Shown: piece after piece, positions 8,423 to 16,844 of the stretch
Layout of the letters: each line of letters opens with the position of its first letter
Numbering within the stretch: the stretch's first letter is position 1
Assembly: GCA_030148335.1 (NCBI GenBank)
Contig: JASBTQ010000005.1
Span: 21,241-85,240 of the forward strand
Direction: 5' to 3'
DNA from: Allomuricauda sp.
GTDB taxonomy: Bacteria > Bacteroidota > Bacteroidia > Flavobacteriales > Flavobacteriaceae
DNA length: 64,000 nucleotides
The notes under the pieces: model-generated
Databases searched by the model: none
What the model was told of the DNA's origin: nothing
What the model saw: the letters and a program-made list of their open reading frames with translations, nothing else
Position numbers and translations under genes: made by a program

Positions 8423-9412
8423 ATGAAAACTATTCTATATGTAGTGGCTGCGCTGCTGGCGGTGAGCTGTAGTTCGACCAAGATCGGGCAAACCACAACA
8501 TTGGGCACCAAATCTGAATCTTCGGCGATTAAAAAAGAAGAACCGGGTTTCACCAATGCCGAACGTGTCGGTGAAATAATGAACTATTTGGCATCCAATG
8601 ATCTAAAAGGGCGTGATTCCGGGAGTGAGGGAATAGAAATGGCCGCAAAATATATAGAGAATCATTTCAAGTCGTATGGGGTAAAGCCCTATTTTGAAAG
8701 TTACCGTGACACGCTTTCCAATTTTAAAGATGCTTCCTATAATATCGTGGGCGTAGTGGAAGGCAACGACCCTGCATTGAAGGACGAATACATCCTCATC
8801 GGGGCTCATTACGATCATATCGGTATCGTACAGATGGAAAATGGGGATGCCATAGCCAATGGGGCCAATGACAATGCTTCAGGAACCACGACGGTAATGG
8901 AACTTGCCAGATATTTTGGTGCCCAGAAGACCAATAAGCGCAGTTTGATCTTTGCGCTGTTCAGTGCCGAGGAAAAAGGGTTGTTGGGGTCCAAGCATCT
9001 GGCCAAAAAGCTGAAAGAAGAAGAGTTGAATCTGTATGCCATGCTCAATTTTGAAATGACAGGGGTTCCACTGCAAGGGAAGGATTATTTTGTGTACATC
9101 ACGGGCTACGATATGTCCAATCTCGCCGAAGTGAGCAACAAGTATGCACAGGAAAATCTAGTTGGGTTTTTGCCTACGGCCAAGGAATACAATCTGTTCC
9201 AACGTTCGGACAATTATCCGTTCCACCAAGAGTTCGGGGTGCCCTCGCACACCTTCTGTACGTTCGATTTCACCAATTTTCAACATTACCACAAAGTGGG
9301 CGACGAGGCGGACCTCATGGATTTTGGCCATATGGCCACCTTGGTGAAGAAGACCATACCTGTTTTGGAGGGCATTGCGAATGCACCAACTCAGGAAATC
9401 CAGAAAAAGTAA
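8423..9412 (+). CDS. M28-family zinc aminopeptidase lipoprotein
   Basis: This is a predicted di-zinc exopeptidase anchored as a lipoprotein (lipobox AVSC, Cys16), acting in the periplasm or on the outer membrane. Of its 329 residues, the M28 metal-binding pattern is complete: GAHYDH with His129, the bridging Asp in NGANDNASG (Asp150), the catalytic Glu pair in SAEEKG (183-184), NFEMTG, and HYHKVGDE near the C-terminus for the last His. The start at 8423 is chosen because it gives the signal peptide; the open frame begins 13 codons earlier inside the terminator tail. Family members remove N-terminal amino acids from peptides, but the actual substrate cannot be read from the sequence. Confidence 0.9.
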   Translation: MKTILYVVAALLAVSCSSTKIGQTTTLGTKSESSAIKKEEPGFTNAERVGEIMNYLASNDLKGRDSGSEGIEMAAKYIENHFKSYGVKPYFESYRDTLSNFKDASYNIVGVVEGNDPALKDEYILIGAHYDHIGIVQMENGDAIANGANDNASGTTTVMELARYFGAQKTNKRSLIFALFSAEEKGLLGSKHLAKKLKEEELNLYAMLNFEMTGVPLQGKDYFVYITGYDMSNLAEVSNKYAQENLVGFLPTAKEYNLFQRSDNYPFHQEFGVPSHTFCTFDFTNFQHYHKVGDEADLMDFGHMATLVKKTIPVLEGIANAPTQEIQKK

Positions 9413-9419
9413 TTGAAGG

Positions 9420-9496
9420 GTCATTTCGAATCCCTTTGGTAAAGGGGAGAGAAATCTCAACAAGTCAAAAGATTTCTCCCTTACGCTCGAAATGAC
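9420..9496. repeat. REP-like palindromic intergenic element
   Basis: The outer arms GTCATTTCGA (9420-9429) and TCGAAATGAC (9487-9496) are perfect 10-bp complements. An inner stem GAGAAATCT/AGATTTCTC (9449-9457/9470-9478) makes a long cruciform between the peptidase gene and the SDR. Elements with this kind of GTCATTTCGA end are dispersed in flavobacterial genomes. Confidence 0.75.
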
Positions 9497-9514
9497 ACAG
9501 AAGGATACAGCGAT

Positions 9515-10192
9515 ATGGCAAACATCATTATCACGGGAACCAGTAGGGGCATCGGTTTTGAATTGGTGAAACTTTTTGCCGAAGAAGGCCACCATGTGCT
9601 GTCCCTATCCCGAAATGCCGGGCCTGTCCAGGGCTTGAAATTTCCCAATGTTTATTCGTTTCCATTTGACCTGGCCAATCCCAAGGATTATGAACAACTG
9701 AAGGAATTTTTGAAGGAATGGGACACTGTGGACGTACTTATCAACAATGCGGGCCGTTTGCTCAATAAACCATTTTTGGAAATCACCCCCAAGGAATTTG
9801 AGGATGTTTACAAAGTAAACGTGTTCGGTCTGGCTGAAATAACCAAGACCGTACTACCCAAAATGGGCAAAGATGGCCATGTCGTCACCATTAGTTCCAT
9901 GGGAGGTGTGCAGGGCAGTGTCAAGTTTCCGGGACTGTCGGCCTACAGTTCCAGTAAAGGGGCAGTTATCACATTGACGGAGCTTTGGGCAGAGGAGTTC
10001 AAGGAAACCGGCCCTAGCTTTAACGTATTGGCCTTGGGCGCAGTACAGACCGAAATGTTGGAAGAGGCCTTTCCAGGCTACCAGGCACCCGTGACCGCTC
10101 AGGAAATGGCCACCTATATCAAGGAGTTTGCCTTGACCGGGCAAAAACTGTATAACGGAAAGTTGTTGCAGGTGAGCAATAGTACGCCATGA
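9515..10192 (+). CDS. Short-chain dehydrogenase/reductase (SDR)
   Basis: This is a classical SDR of 225 residues, predicted to use NAD(P)H to reduce or oxidise a carbonyl or alcohol substrate in the cytoplasm. The Rossmann glycine motif TGTSRGIG is at residues 7-14, NNAG is present mid-sequence, the catalytic Ser is in ISSMGG, and the Tyr-Lys pair is in YSSSKGA. The end is short, without a large substrate-binding extension. It follows the REP-like element by 19 nt and is read in the same direction as the SprT-like gene. The substrate is not evident. Confidence 0.88.
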   Translation: MANIIITGTSRGIGFELVKLFAEEGHHVLSLSRNAGPVQGLKFPNVYSFPFDLANPKDYEQLKEFLKEWDTVDVLINNAGRLLNKPFLEITPKEFEDVYKVNVFGLAEITKTVLPKMGKDGHVVTISSMGGVQGSVKFPGLSAYSSSKGAVITLTELWAEEFKETGPSFNVLALGAVQTEMLEEAFPGYQAPVTAQEMATYIKEFALTGQKLYNGKLLQVSNSTP

Positions 10193-10228
10193 CAATGATT
10201 GCCAAAGTGGTAGTCCGTACTTAAAATG

Positions 10229-10236
10229 TATCTTTG
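10229..10236 (+). promoter_or_regulatory. -7 box (TATCTTTG) immediately before the sprT-like start
   Basis: An exact TANNTTTG match ends only 5 nt before the GTG start at 10242. If used, transcription would begin at or next to the start codon, giving a leaderless message. Confidence 0.5.
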
Positions 10237-10241
10237 TTCCA

Positions 10242-10862
10242 GTGAACACCACCCTTCAAAAATATTTACCGGAACGTGCCGTGCCCCCATGTTTTGAGCT
10301 CATCAAGACACATGGAGTGCATCTAAAGATCGTGAACCACAGGGTCACCCGCCATGGCGATTACCGTAGGTTGCCCAATGGGCTTCACATGATCACGGTG
10401 AACGCATCGCTGAACAAGTACCGATTTTTGATCACGCTCATCCACGAAATTGCACATTTGGTAGCCTTTGAAAAACATGGCCGTCGCATCCTGCCACACG
10501 GGGTGGAGTGGAAACGTACCTTTCAGCATTTAATGGTTCCGTTCATCCGGCCAGAGGTGTTCCCTTCCCAATTATTGCCCATCATTGCAAACCATTTCAA
10601 GAACCCAAAGGCAAGCAGCAGTACGGATGCCCGTTTGTCCATTGCACTCAAGGCCTTTGATGAGGAGGAAAGAAGGGAGAGTTATGTGTATGAATTGCCA
10701 AAAGGCAGTATTTTTAGGATGTATAATGGAAGGTTGTTCCAAAAAGGGGACAAAAAGGTGAAACGCTATGAATGTGTGGAGTTGTCCACAGGCAGATTAT
10801 ATTTGTTCCAACCCAATGCCGAAGTAGAGTTGGTTCGAGATAGGCCCGAAGGGCCATTTTAA
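10242..10862 (+). CDS. SprT-like zinc-metalloprotease-domain protein
   Basis: The protein (206 residues) belongs to the SprT/Spartan-like domain group. The HEIAH motif is at residues 68-72 and a third possible zinc ligand is His86 in the PHGVEWK stretch, the pattern expected for a SprT zinc active site. The C-terminal part (about 130-206) is a small domain with YELPKGS and a possible strand-rich fold, but lacks an obvious four-Cys zinc ribbon. The start is GTG, since the frame has no ATG before Met50. Eukaryotic Spartan cleaves DNA-protein crosslinks; the role of the bacterial relatives is not settled. It is followed 13 nt later by the mannose-1-phosphate guanylyltransferase gene. Confidence 0.85.
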   Translation: MNTTLQKYLPERAVPPCFELIKTHGVHLKIVNHRVTRHGDYRRLPNGLHMITVNASLNKYRFLITLIHEIAHLVAFEKHGRRILPHGVEWKRTFQHLMVPFIRPEVFPSQLLPIIANHFKNPKASSSTDARLSIALKAFDEEERRESYVYELPKGSIFRMYNGRLFQKGDKKVKRYECVELSTGRLYLFQPNAEVELVRDRPEGPF

Positions 10863-10875
10863 AAGAATAAGACAA

Positions 10876-11955
10876 ATGAACAAGAATTATTATGCTGTCT
10901 TGATGGCGGGAGGAGTAGGATCTCGATTTTGGCCTGTAAGTACCACCGCCAACCCCAAACAGTTTCACGATATGTTGGGAACAGGGAAGACATTGATCCA
11001 AAAGACATTCGATCGGTTGAACAGGTTTATCCCCACAGAGAATATATTGATCTTGACCAACGAACGCTACAACGACTTGGTGCTGGAGCAACTACCAAAG
11101 GTAAAACCGGAACAGGTCGTCTTGGAACCCGCCATGCGCAATACGGCCCCCTGTATTCTTTATGCATCATTGAAAATCCAAAAGATGAATCCCAACGCTG
11201 TGATGATCGTGGCGCCCAGCGATCACTGGATCGAGGATGAAGAGGCTTTTGAAAAAGATGTCACCGCATGTTTCGATAAATGTGAAAAGGAAAACGTGCT
11301 CTGCACCTTGGGCATCCAGCCCACATTCCCCAATACGGGCTTTGGATACATCGAATTTGAAAAAGGAAGTGACGAAAAACTGAAAACCGTGTCCCAGTTT
11401 AGGGAAAAACCGGATTATGAAACGGCAAAGGAGTTTTTGGCCCAGGGCAATTTCCTTTGGAACGCAGGTATTTTCATGTGGAGTGTCCAGACCATAGTGG
11501 ATGCGTTCAAGAGCTATCAACCTGGCCAGTATGAACTTTTTGGCAAGGGGATTTCCTGCTATAATACTGGGGAGGAGAAGGGATTCATCCAAGAGAACTA
11601 TGCCAAGGCGGAAAACATCTCCATAGATTATGCCATCTTGGAACAGTCCAGTTCCATATACACCCTTCCTGCTTCCTTTGACTGGAACGATTTGGGGACT
11701 TGGGGCGCATTGTATGATAAATTGGACAAAGATCCATCAGGCAATGCCGTTGTCAACGCCAGTGTTGTTTTGGAAAATGCCAAGGGCAACATGATCCGTT
11801 CCCCAAAGGGGAAAATTGTTGTGGTGGACGGACTGGAAGATTACATCATCGTGGACAAGGAAGAGGTCTTGTTGATCTACCCCAAGTCCAAACAACAGGA
11901 CATCAAAAAAGTATTGGGCCAAGTGAAAGAAACGTTTGGCGACGAGTTTGCATAA
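10876..11955 (+). CDS. manC: Mannose-1-phosphate guanylyltransferase
   Basis: This enzyme makes GDP-mannose from mannose-1-phosphate and GTP, feeding surface polysaccharide and glycoprotein synthesis. The 359-residue protein has the nucleotidyltransferase signature AGGVGSRFWP at 11-20, PSDHWI for the metal site, and FREKP for sugar binding, with a left-handed beta-helix tail. It is the short form without the C-terminal phosphomannose isomerase domain found in bifunctional ManC/AlgA. It lies 13 nt after the sprT-like gene and 4 nt before the DUF389 gene, suggesting one transcript. Confidence 0.93.
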   Translation: MNKNYYAVLMAGGVGSRFWPVSTTANPKQFHDMLGTGKTLIQKTFDRLNRFIPTENILILTNERYNDLVLEQLPKVKPEQVVLEPAMRNTAPCILYASLKIQKMNPNAVMIVAPSDHWIEDEEAFEKDVTACFDKCEKENVLCTLGIQPTFPNTGFGYIEFEKGSDEKLKTVSQFREKPDYETAKEFLAQGNFLWNAGIFMWSVQTIVDAFKSYQPGQYELFGKGISCYNTGEEKGFIQENYAKAENISIDYAILEQSSSIYTLPASFDWNDLGTWGALYDKLDKDPSGNAVVNASVVLENAKGNMIRSPKGKIVVVDGLEDYIIVDKEEVLLIYPKSKQQDIKKVLGQVKETFGDEFA

Positions 11956-11959
11956 AAAT

Positions 11960-13411
11960 ATGAGTGAAGATCAACTGGAAAAAGTTTCTCCGAACCAAGA
12001 TAGTGGAGATGAAGTAAAAAAAGATTTCAAGGGGCTTTTGGGCAGCGTGCGGAAGTTCCTTTCCGAACTTTTGGAGATTCGAACCAATACGGATGCTTCG
12101 GCCACCAAGGAATCCATTATAGCAGATATATCCTTTAAAGGCCATACTTCATGGATTTTGGTCTGTTCCATATTTATCGCCTCCGTTGGGTTGAACGCCA
12201 ACTCCACGGCGGTGGTGATCGGAGCGATGTTGATTTCCCCGTTGATGGGCCCCATTTTGGGTATGGGAATGTCCTTGGCCATCAATGATATCGATACACT
12301 AAGGCGATCCCTGAAGAACTTTACCGTAATGGTGGTGCTGAGTGTCATCACGGCCTTTCTGTTTTTCTATCTTTTTCCACTTCGGGATGAATCTTCAGAG
12401 CTTTTGGCACGAACCAAACCGGATATCCGAGACGTATTGATCGCTTTTTTTGGTGGTTTGGCATTGGTGATTGCCCGGGCCAAAAAAGGGACCATAGCCA
12501 GTGTGATCTTTGGCGTGGCCATTGCCACGGCACTGATGCCGCCGCTCTGCACGGTAGGTTTTGGGCTGGCCATTGGCAAACTTTGGTATGCGGCCGGGGC
12601 CATGTACCTTTTCATCATCAATACGATTTTTATTGGTCTGGCCACTTTTTTGGTCATCAAGTTTCTGCGGTTCCCCATGGTGCGCTATGCCAATTCCCAA
12701 AGAAGGCGTATGATTGCCCGACTGGCTTCCATCACGGGTATTTTGGTGATGATTCCGGCGGGTTTCACATTTTATAACGTCTTTCAGGAGTCCCTTTTCA
12801 GAAAACAGGCGCAGCAGTTTTTGGATGAGACCATTGAGGTGTACCAGTTCAACGGTGCGGGAAGGTATGTGGACAACCTTACAAAGATTGAATATGTGGA
12901 CAACGGCACTTCATTGATAGAAGTGGTCTGCATGGGGGACGAGCTTATCCCGGAAAATGTGGTGAACACTTGGAGGACCCAAAAGAACCAATTTTCCCGT
13001 TTGAAGAATGCAGAACTCCATGTCATACAAGGAGGAAGGGATGATTCTGAGGAAAAGTTCAATTTTGTAAGTGAGCTTTATGAAAAGAACAAGGCGGAAC
13101 TGCTGACCAAGGACGAGCAAATAAAACTATTGGAGGAAGAAGTGGTCAATTTGACAAAAAGAATGGGAAAACAGATTCCTTTCCAAGATGTGAGTGCAGA
13201 GGCCAGGGCCAATTATAGCAATATAGATAGACTCGGATTCTCATACCAAATACGGACTGATTTTAAGAAATTGGACACAGTCCCGGTCTTTGAAGTAAAA
13301 TGGAAGCAAGGGGTACAGAATGCCCAAAAAGAGGCCGATATCAAAAAAATGCAGGCTTGGCTAAAAATACGTTTGCGGGATTCCACGATTGTGTTGAAGG
13401 AAGTGGAATGA
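11960..13411 (+). CDS. DUF389-family membrane protein
   Basis: This is a 483-residue integral membrane protein of the DUF389 (TIGR00341-like) family, whose function is unknown. After a charged N-terminal ~55 residues comes a block of hydrophobic helices (about 60-280), including the family-typical segment around NSTAVVIGAMLISPLMGPI and a second conserved block around IATALMPPLCTVGFGLA. The C-terminal ~200 residues are soluble, with a predicted coiled coil near KNKAELLTKDEQIKLLEEE. The ATG at 11960 is chosen over one 8 codons upstream that overlaps manC. It is tightly coupled to manC (4-nt gap), though a shared role is not evident. Confidence 0.88.
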   Translation: MSEDQLEKVSPNQDSGDEVKKDFKGLLGSVRKFLSELLEIRTNTDASATKESIIADISFKGHTSWILVCSIFIASVGLNANSTAVVIGAMLISPLMGPILGMGMSLAINDIDTLRRSLKNFTVMVVLSVITAFLFFYLFPLRDESSELLARTKPDIRDVLIAFFGGLALVIARAKKGTIASVIFGVAIATALMPPLCTVGFGLAIGKLWYAAGAMYLFIINTIFIGLATFLVIKFLRFPMVRYANSQRRRMIARLASITGILVMIPAGFTFYNVFQESLFRKQAQQFLDETIEVYQFNGAGRYVDNLTKIEYVDNGTSLIEVVCMGDELIPENVVNTWRTQKNQFSRLKNAELHVIQGGRDDSEEKFNFVSELYEKNKAELLTKDEQIKLLEEEVVNLTKRMGKQIPFQDVSAEARANYSNIDRLGFSYQIRTDFKKLDTVPVFEVKWKQGVQNAQKEADIKKMQAWLKIRLRDSTIVLKEVE

Positions 13412-13535
13412 TGTATTTATAGAAGTCAGAAGTCAGTGAGCAGTTTGCTTCAAGTGTCAAGTTCAAACAACAAACCACAAGGGCTCAGCCTACAGCAGGC
13501 AATAACAGAACAACTGAATAACCAAATAACAAAAC
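13412..13535. repeat. Low-complexity phrase-repeat spacer
   Basis: This convergent spacer has no gene. It carries short phrases also seen in other spacers of the window: GAAGTCAGAAGTCAG, CAAGTTCAA, CAAACCACAA (also at 20271-20280) and AATAACCAAATAAC. Confidence 0.45.
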
Positions 13536-14303
13536 CTAATTCCGTTCTTCGATATACATCTGCCGCACTTTTTTGAAAAGCTCGGAAGAATAGACAAAGT
13601 CAGTCACTGCTTCGTTGTCCGTCTTGAAGATTTCCTTATTGGTGCCTTCCCATTCCTTGTACCCATTTTTGAGGAAGATGATTTTTTCGCCGATTTCCAT
13701 CACCGAGTTCATATCGTGCGTGTTGATGATGGTGGTGATGTCATATTCTTGGGTGATCTCGTGGATGAGGTTGTCGATCAAGATAGCTGTCTTGGGGTCG
13801 AGGCCAGAATTGGGTTCATCGCAGAACAGATATTTTGGGTTCATGACGATGGCCCTGGCAATGGCGACCCTCTTTTGCATCCCTCCAGAGATTTCGGATG
13901 GATATCTTTTGTGGGCATCGATCAGGTTGACGCGTTTCAGCACAAAATCCACCCGGTCCTGCATTTCCGATTTGGACTGTTTGGTGAACATATCCAAGGG
14001 GAACATCACATTGCCTTCGACGGTCATGGAATCGAACAGGGCACTCCCTTGGAACACCATGCCCATCTCTTGTCGCAGATCGCGACGTTCGCTGGTGGAA
14101 AGTTCCGAATAATATTGGCCGTTATAACAGATTTGTCCTTCATCAGGTTCAAAAAGACCCAAAAGACACTTGAGGAAAACGGTTTTTCCCGATCCACTCT
14201 GTCCAATGATGAGGTTGGTCTTTCCTTTTTCAAAAACGGTAGAAATGCCTTTTAGGACATGGTTGTTTCCAAACGATTTATGTACGTTCTCTACTTCTAT
14301 CAT
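13536..14303 (-). CDS. ABC transporter ATP-binding protein, MlaF-like
   Basis: This is the ATPase of a lipid-transport ABC system of the MlaFE type, thought to move phospholipids between inner and outer membranes. The 255-residue protein has Walker A GQSGSGKT at 34-41, the Q-loop in MVFQGSA, signature SGGMQKRVAIARA, Walker B YLFCDEP and the switch His in NTHDM. The ATG at 14303 is preferred to an upstream frame extension, since it overlaps the permease stop as ATGA, a sign of translational coupling. A substrate-binding MlaD-like gene is not adjacent, so it is presumably elsewhere. Confidence 0.92.
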   Translation of the reverse strand: MIEVENVHKSFGNNHVLKGISTVFEKGKTNLIIGQSGSGKTVFLKCLLGLFEPDEGQICYNGQYYSELSTSERRDLRQEMGMVFQGSALFDSMTVEGNVMFPLDMFTKQSKSEMQDRVDFVLKRVNLIDAHKRYPSEISGGMQKRVAIARAIVMNPKYLFCDEPNSGLDPKTAILIDNLIHEITQEYDITTIINTHDMNSVMEIGEKIIFLKNGYKEWEGTNKEIFKTDNEAVTDFVYSSELFKKVRQMYIEERN

Positions 14304-15040
14304 CAGCCCAAGAGTAATTGCGTTAGGATATAGTTCGTTATGATGATGACCACACTCGTCCAAACAAATGACGTGGTGCTCGCCTTGCCCACTTCCAGCG
14401 CTCCTCCCCTCATATAAAAACCATGGAAGGAAGGTACTGTGGCAATGATAAAGGCAAATACCACCGATTTGATGAAGGCATATGTAACGTGGAACGAATC
14501 AAAATCCAACTGGAGCCCTTTAATGAACTCTCCGCTCGGTGCATAGCCACCAAAAACTGCTGCTATCCATCCGCCCAATATCCCGACGAACATGGAGATG
14601 GCCACGGCAAAAGGATACATCATGGTAGCGATGATCTTTGGAAAAACAAGGTAGTTCAGAGAGTTTACACCCATCACTTCAAGGGCGTCTATCTGCTCGG
14701 TCACCCGCATGGTGCCAATGCTCGATGTGATATAGGATCCCACTTTCCCTGCCATGATGATGGAGGTGAAGGTAGGGGCAAATTCCAAGATCACGGACTG
14801 TCGTGTGGCAAAGCCGATAAGGCTTTTGGGCAATAGGGGACTGTTCAGGTTGAGGGCCGTTTGGATGGTGACCACCCCGCCGATGAAGAAGGAAATAAAG
14901 ACGATGATTCCCATGGACCCATAAATCAGCTCATCTATTTCCTTTAGAATCAATGACTTCATGATGGGCCATTTGGTCGGTTTTTTAAATACTTCCCAGA
15001 CCATGATGAAGTATTTTCCAATCGCTTCTAGATGTTTCAT
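14303..15040 (-). CDS. ABC transporter permease, MlaE-like
   Basis: This inner-membrane permease of 245 residues belongs to the MlaE family and pairs with the ATPase that follows it (ATGA overlap at 14301-14305). Several hydrophobic helices are visible, with the conserved core VILEFAPTFTSIIMAGKVGS, the QIDALEVMGV coupling motif and YLVFPKIIATMMYPFAV. These are standard MlaE elements: the E-A-L-x-x-M-G segment contacts the ATPase. The gene is divergent from the phosphatase gene at 15160, with about 120 nt between them. Confidence 0.92.
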   Translation of the reverse strand: MKHLEAIGKYFIMVWEVFKKPTKWPIMKSLILKEIDELIYGSMGIIVFISFFIGGVVTIQTALNLNSPLLPKSLIGFATRQSVILEFAPTFTSIIMAGKVGSYITSSIGTMRVTEQIDALEVMGVNSLNYLVFPKIIATMMYPFAVAISMFVGILGGWIAAVFGGYAPSGEFIKGLQLDFDSFHVTYAFIKSVVFAFIIATVPSFHGFYMRGGALEVGKASTTSFVWTSVVIIITNYILTQLLLG

Positions 15041-15127
15041 GTGCTCGATATGGGCTTGAGGTGATAAAAATAAGAATATTGTTGGGCATTTAACCTTGAT
15101 TTAAACTTTTTAAAGATGATAATTGAA

Positions 15128-15135
15128 TAGCTTTG
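15128..15135 (+). promoter_or_regulatory. -7 box (TAGCTTTG) for the PafA-like phosphatase gene
   Basis: This exact TANNTTTG match lies 24 nt before the ATG at 15160. The expected TTTG at -33 is not clear. Confidence 0.45.
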
Positions 15136-15159
15136 CCCTTGTTTGATTAAATCCACACC

Positions 15160-16833
15160 ATGAAAAAGACCAACCTCGTTTTATTGCTTTTAGTAGTGTT
15201 CATGACCAGTTTATCCTATGGTCAGCGCAAAAAGAATAATGATGTCGAAGAACAGCCCAAGCCTATAGCCCATTCGCCCAAATTGGTAGTGGGGATTGTA
15301 GTGGACCAAATGCGCTACGACTACCTTACCCGTTTCTGGACACAATATGGCGAAGGCGGCTTCAAAAGGTTGGTGAACCAAGGATTCAATTGCAAAAACC
15401 ATCACTATAACTATGCGCCGACAAGCACAGGCCCGGGCCATGCATCGGTCTATACGGGAACAACGCCTGCCACACACGGTATCATTGGCAATGATTGGTA
15501 CGATAAAGAAACGGGCACCGATGTGTACTGTGCCGGGGATGATGGCTATACCTCTGTGGGGACCACTTCCGATGCTGGGCAAATGTCCCCCCACCGGATG
15601 CTCAGCACTACCGTTACCGATGAGTTGCGGATGCATACCCAAAAAAGGGGCAAGGTGATTGGAGTGGCCCTGAAGGATAGGGGTGCCATACTTCCTGCGG
15701 GCCATGCGGCAAATGCTGCCTATTGGTTTGAAGGAGGCGCAGCGGGCAACTGGATTACCAGTTCCTATTATATGGATGCACTGCCACAATGGGTGGTTAA
15801 TTTTAACAATTCAGACGCTGTGGAAGCCTATAAAAAACCATGGAATACACTGAAACCTATCGAAACCTATGTGCAGAGTGGTACCGACGCCAACACCTAT
15901 GAAGGAATGTTCAAAGGGGAGACCACCTCATCCTTTCCCCATGACCTACCTGCTTTGTGGGAGGCCAACGGACAGTTTGGTCTGTTGCGAAGTACGCCTT
16001 ATGGTAACAGTATGACCGCTGATTTTGCTTTGGCAGCCTTGGAAGGGGAGGATTTGGGAGTTGATACCATTACCGATTTTTTGGCGGTAAGCTTTTCCAG
16101 TACCGATTATGTGGGCCACTTTTTTGGGGTGAATTCCAAGGAAATTGAGGATACGTACATACGGTTGGACCAAGATTTGGCCCGTTTTTTTGCTGCTTTG
16201 GACGAAAAGGTGGGCGAGGGCGAGTACACGGTTTTTCTTACGGCCGACCATGCTGCCATCGATGTGCCTGCTTATTTGAAGGATTCAAAGATACCAGCGG
16301 GATATTTGGATATGAAAGGGCTGCAGGCCAAGTTTGCAGAATTCCTGAAATATAAATACGGGACTACCGATGTGGTAAAGGACCTCTCCAACCATCAACT
16401 TTTTCTGGACCATAAGATTTTGGCCAATTTGGATATCGACCTAAAAGAGGCCCAAGAGGATATTGCAAAGGAGCTTTTGGGCTATGAGGGCATTGGTCAG
16501 GTCTATACGGGTCATCAAATGTGGGTGAACAATTATACCAAGGGCATCCCCTATATTTTACAGAACGGCTACAACCAAAAACGGTCGGGAGATGTGCTCA
16601 TCGTGCCCAATCCAGGGTTCATTTATTCAAGTGGCAGAACAGGTTCCACGCACGGTTCCCCTCAGGTGTATGACACACATGTGCCTTTATTGCTCTACGG
16701 AAAGGGTATAAAACAAGGAAGTACAGTGAACCGTACCGAGATTCCGGACATTGCTCCTACCATTTCGGCCTTGTTGGGCATTGCGTTCCCAAGCGGAACT
16801 ACGGGCAGGCCCATTGGGGAGGTGTTGGAATGA
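15160..16833 (+). CDS. PafA-like alkaline phosphatase
   Basis: This secreted phosphomonoesterase of 557 residues resembles the flavobacterial PafA phosphatases of the alkaline phosphatase superfamily. It has a signal peptide ending near SLSYG, then the metal-binding Asp in VVDQMR (Asp49) and the motif APTSTGPGH, in which Thr90 aligns with the threonine nucleophile of PafA. The PafA-specific Lys and Arg pair appears in the stretch ALKDRGAILPAGH, and later metal ligands are in SSTDYVGHFFG and LTADHAAID. PafA releases inorganic phosphate from a wide range of organic phosphates without repression by phosphate. It is convergent with the secreted repeat protein at 16845. Confidence 0.9.
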   Translation: MKKTNLVLLLLVVFMTSLSYGQRKKNNDVEEQPKPIAHSPKLVVGIVVDQMRYDYLTRFWTQYGEGGFKRLVNQGFNCKNHHYNYAPTSTGPGHASVYTGTTPATHGIIGNDWYDKETGTDVYCAGDDGYTSVGTTSDAGQMSPHRMLSTTVTDELRMHTQKRGKVIGVALKDRGAILPAGHAANAAYWFEGGAAGNWITSSYYMDALPQWVVNFNNSDAVEAYKKPWNTLKPIETYVQSGTDANTYEGMFKGETTSSFPHDLPALWEANGQFGLLRSTPYGNSMTADFALAALEGEDLGVDTITDFLAVSFSSTDYVGHFFGVNSKEIEDTYIRLDQDLARFFAALDEKVGEGEYTVFLTADHAAIDVPAYLKDSKIPAGYLDMKGLQAKFAEFLKYKYGTTDVVKDLSNHQLFLDHKILANLDIDLKEAQEDIAKELLGYEGIGQVYTGHQMWVNNYTKGIPYILQNGYNQKRSGDVLIVPNPGFIYSSGRTGSTHGSPQVYDTHVPLLLYGKGIKQGSTVNRTEIPDIAPTISALLGIAFPSGTTGRPIGEVLE

Positions 16834-16844
16834 GAGCGTCTCTC

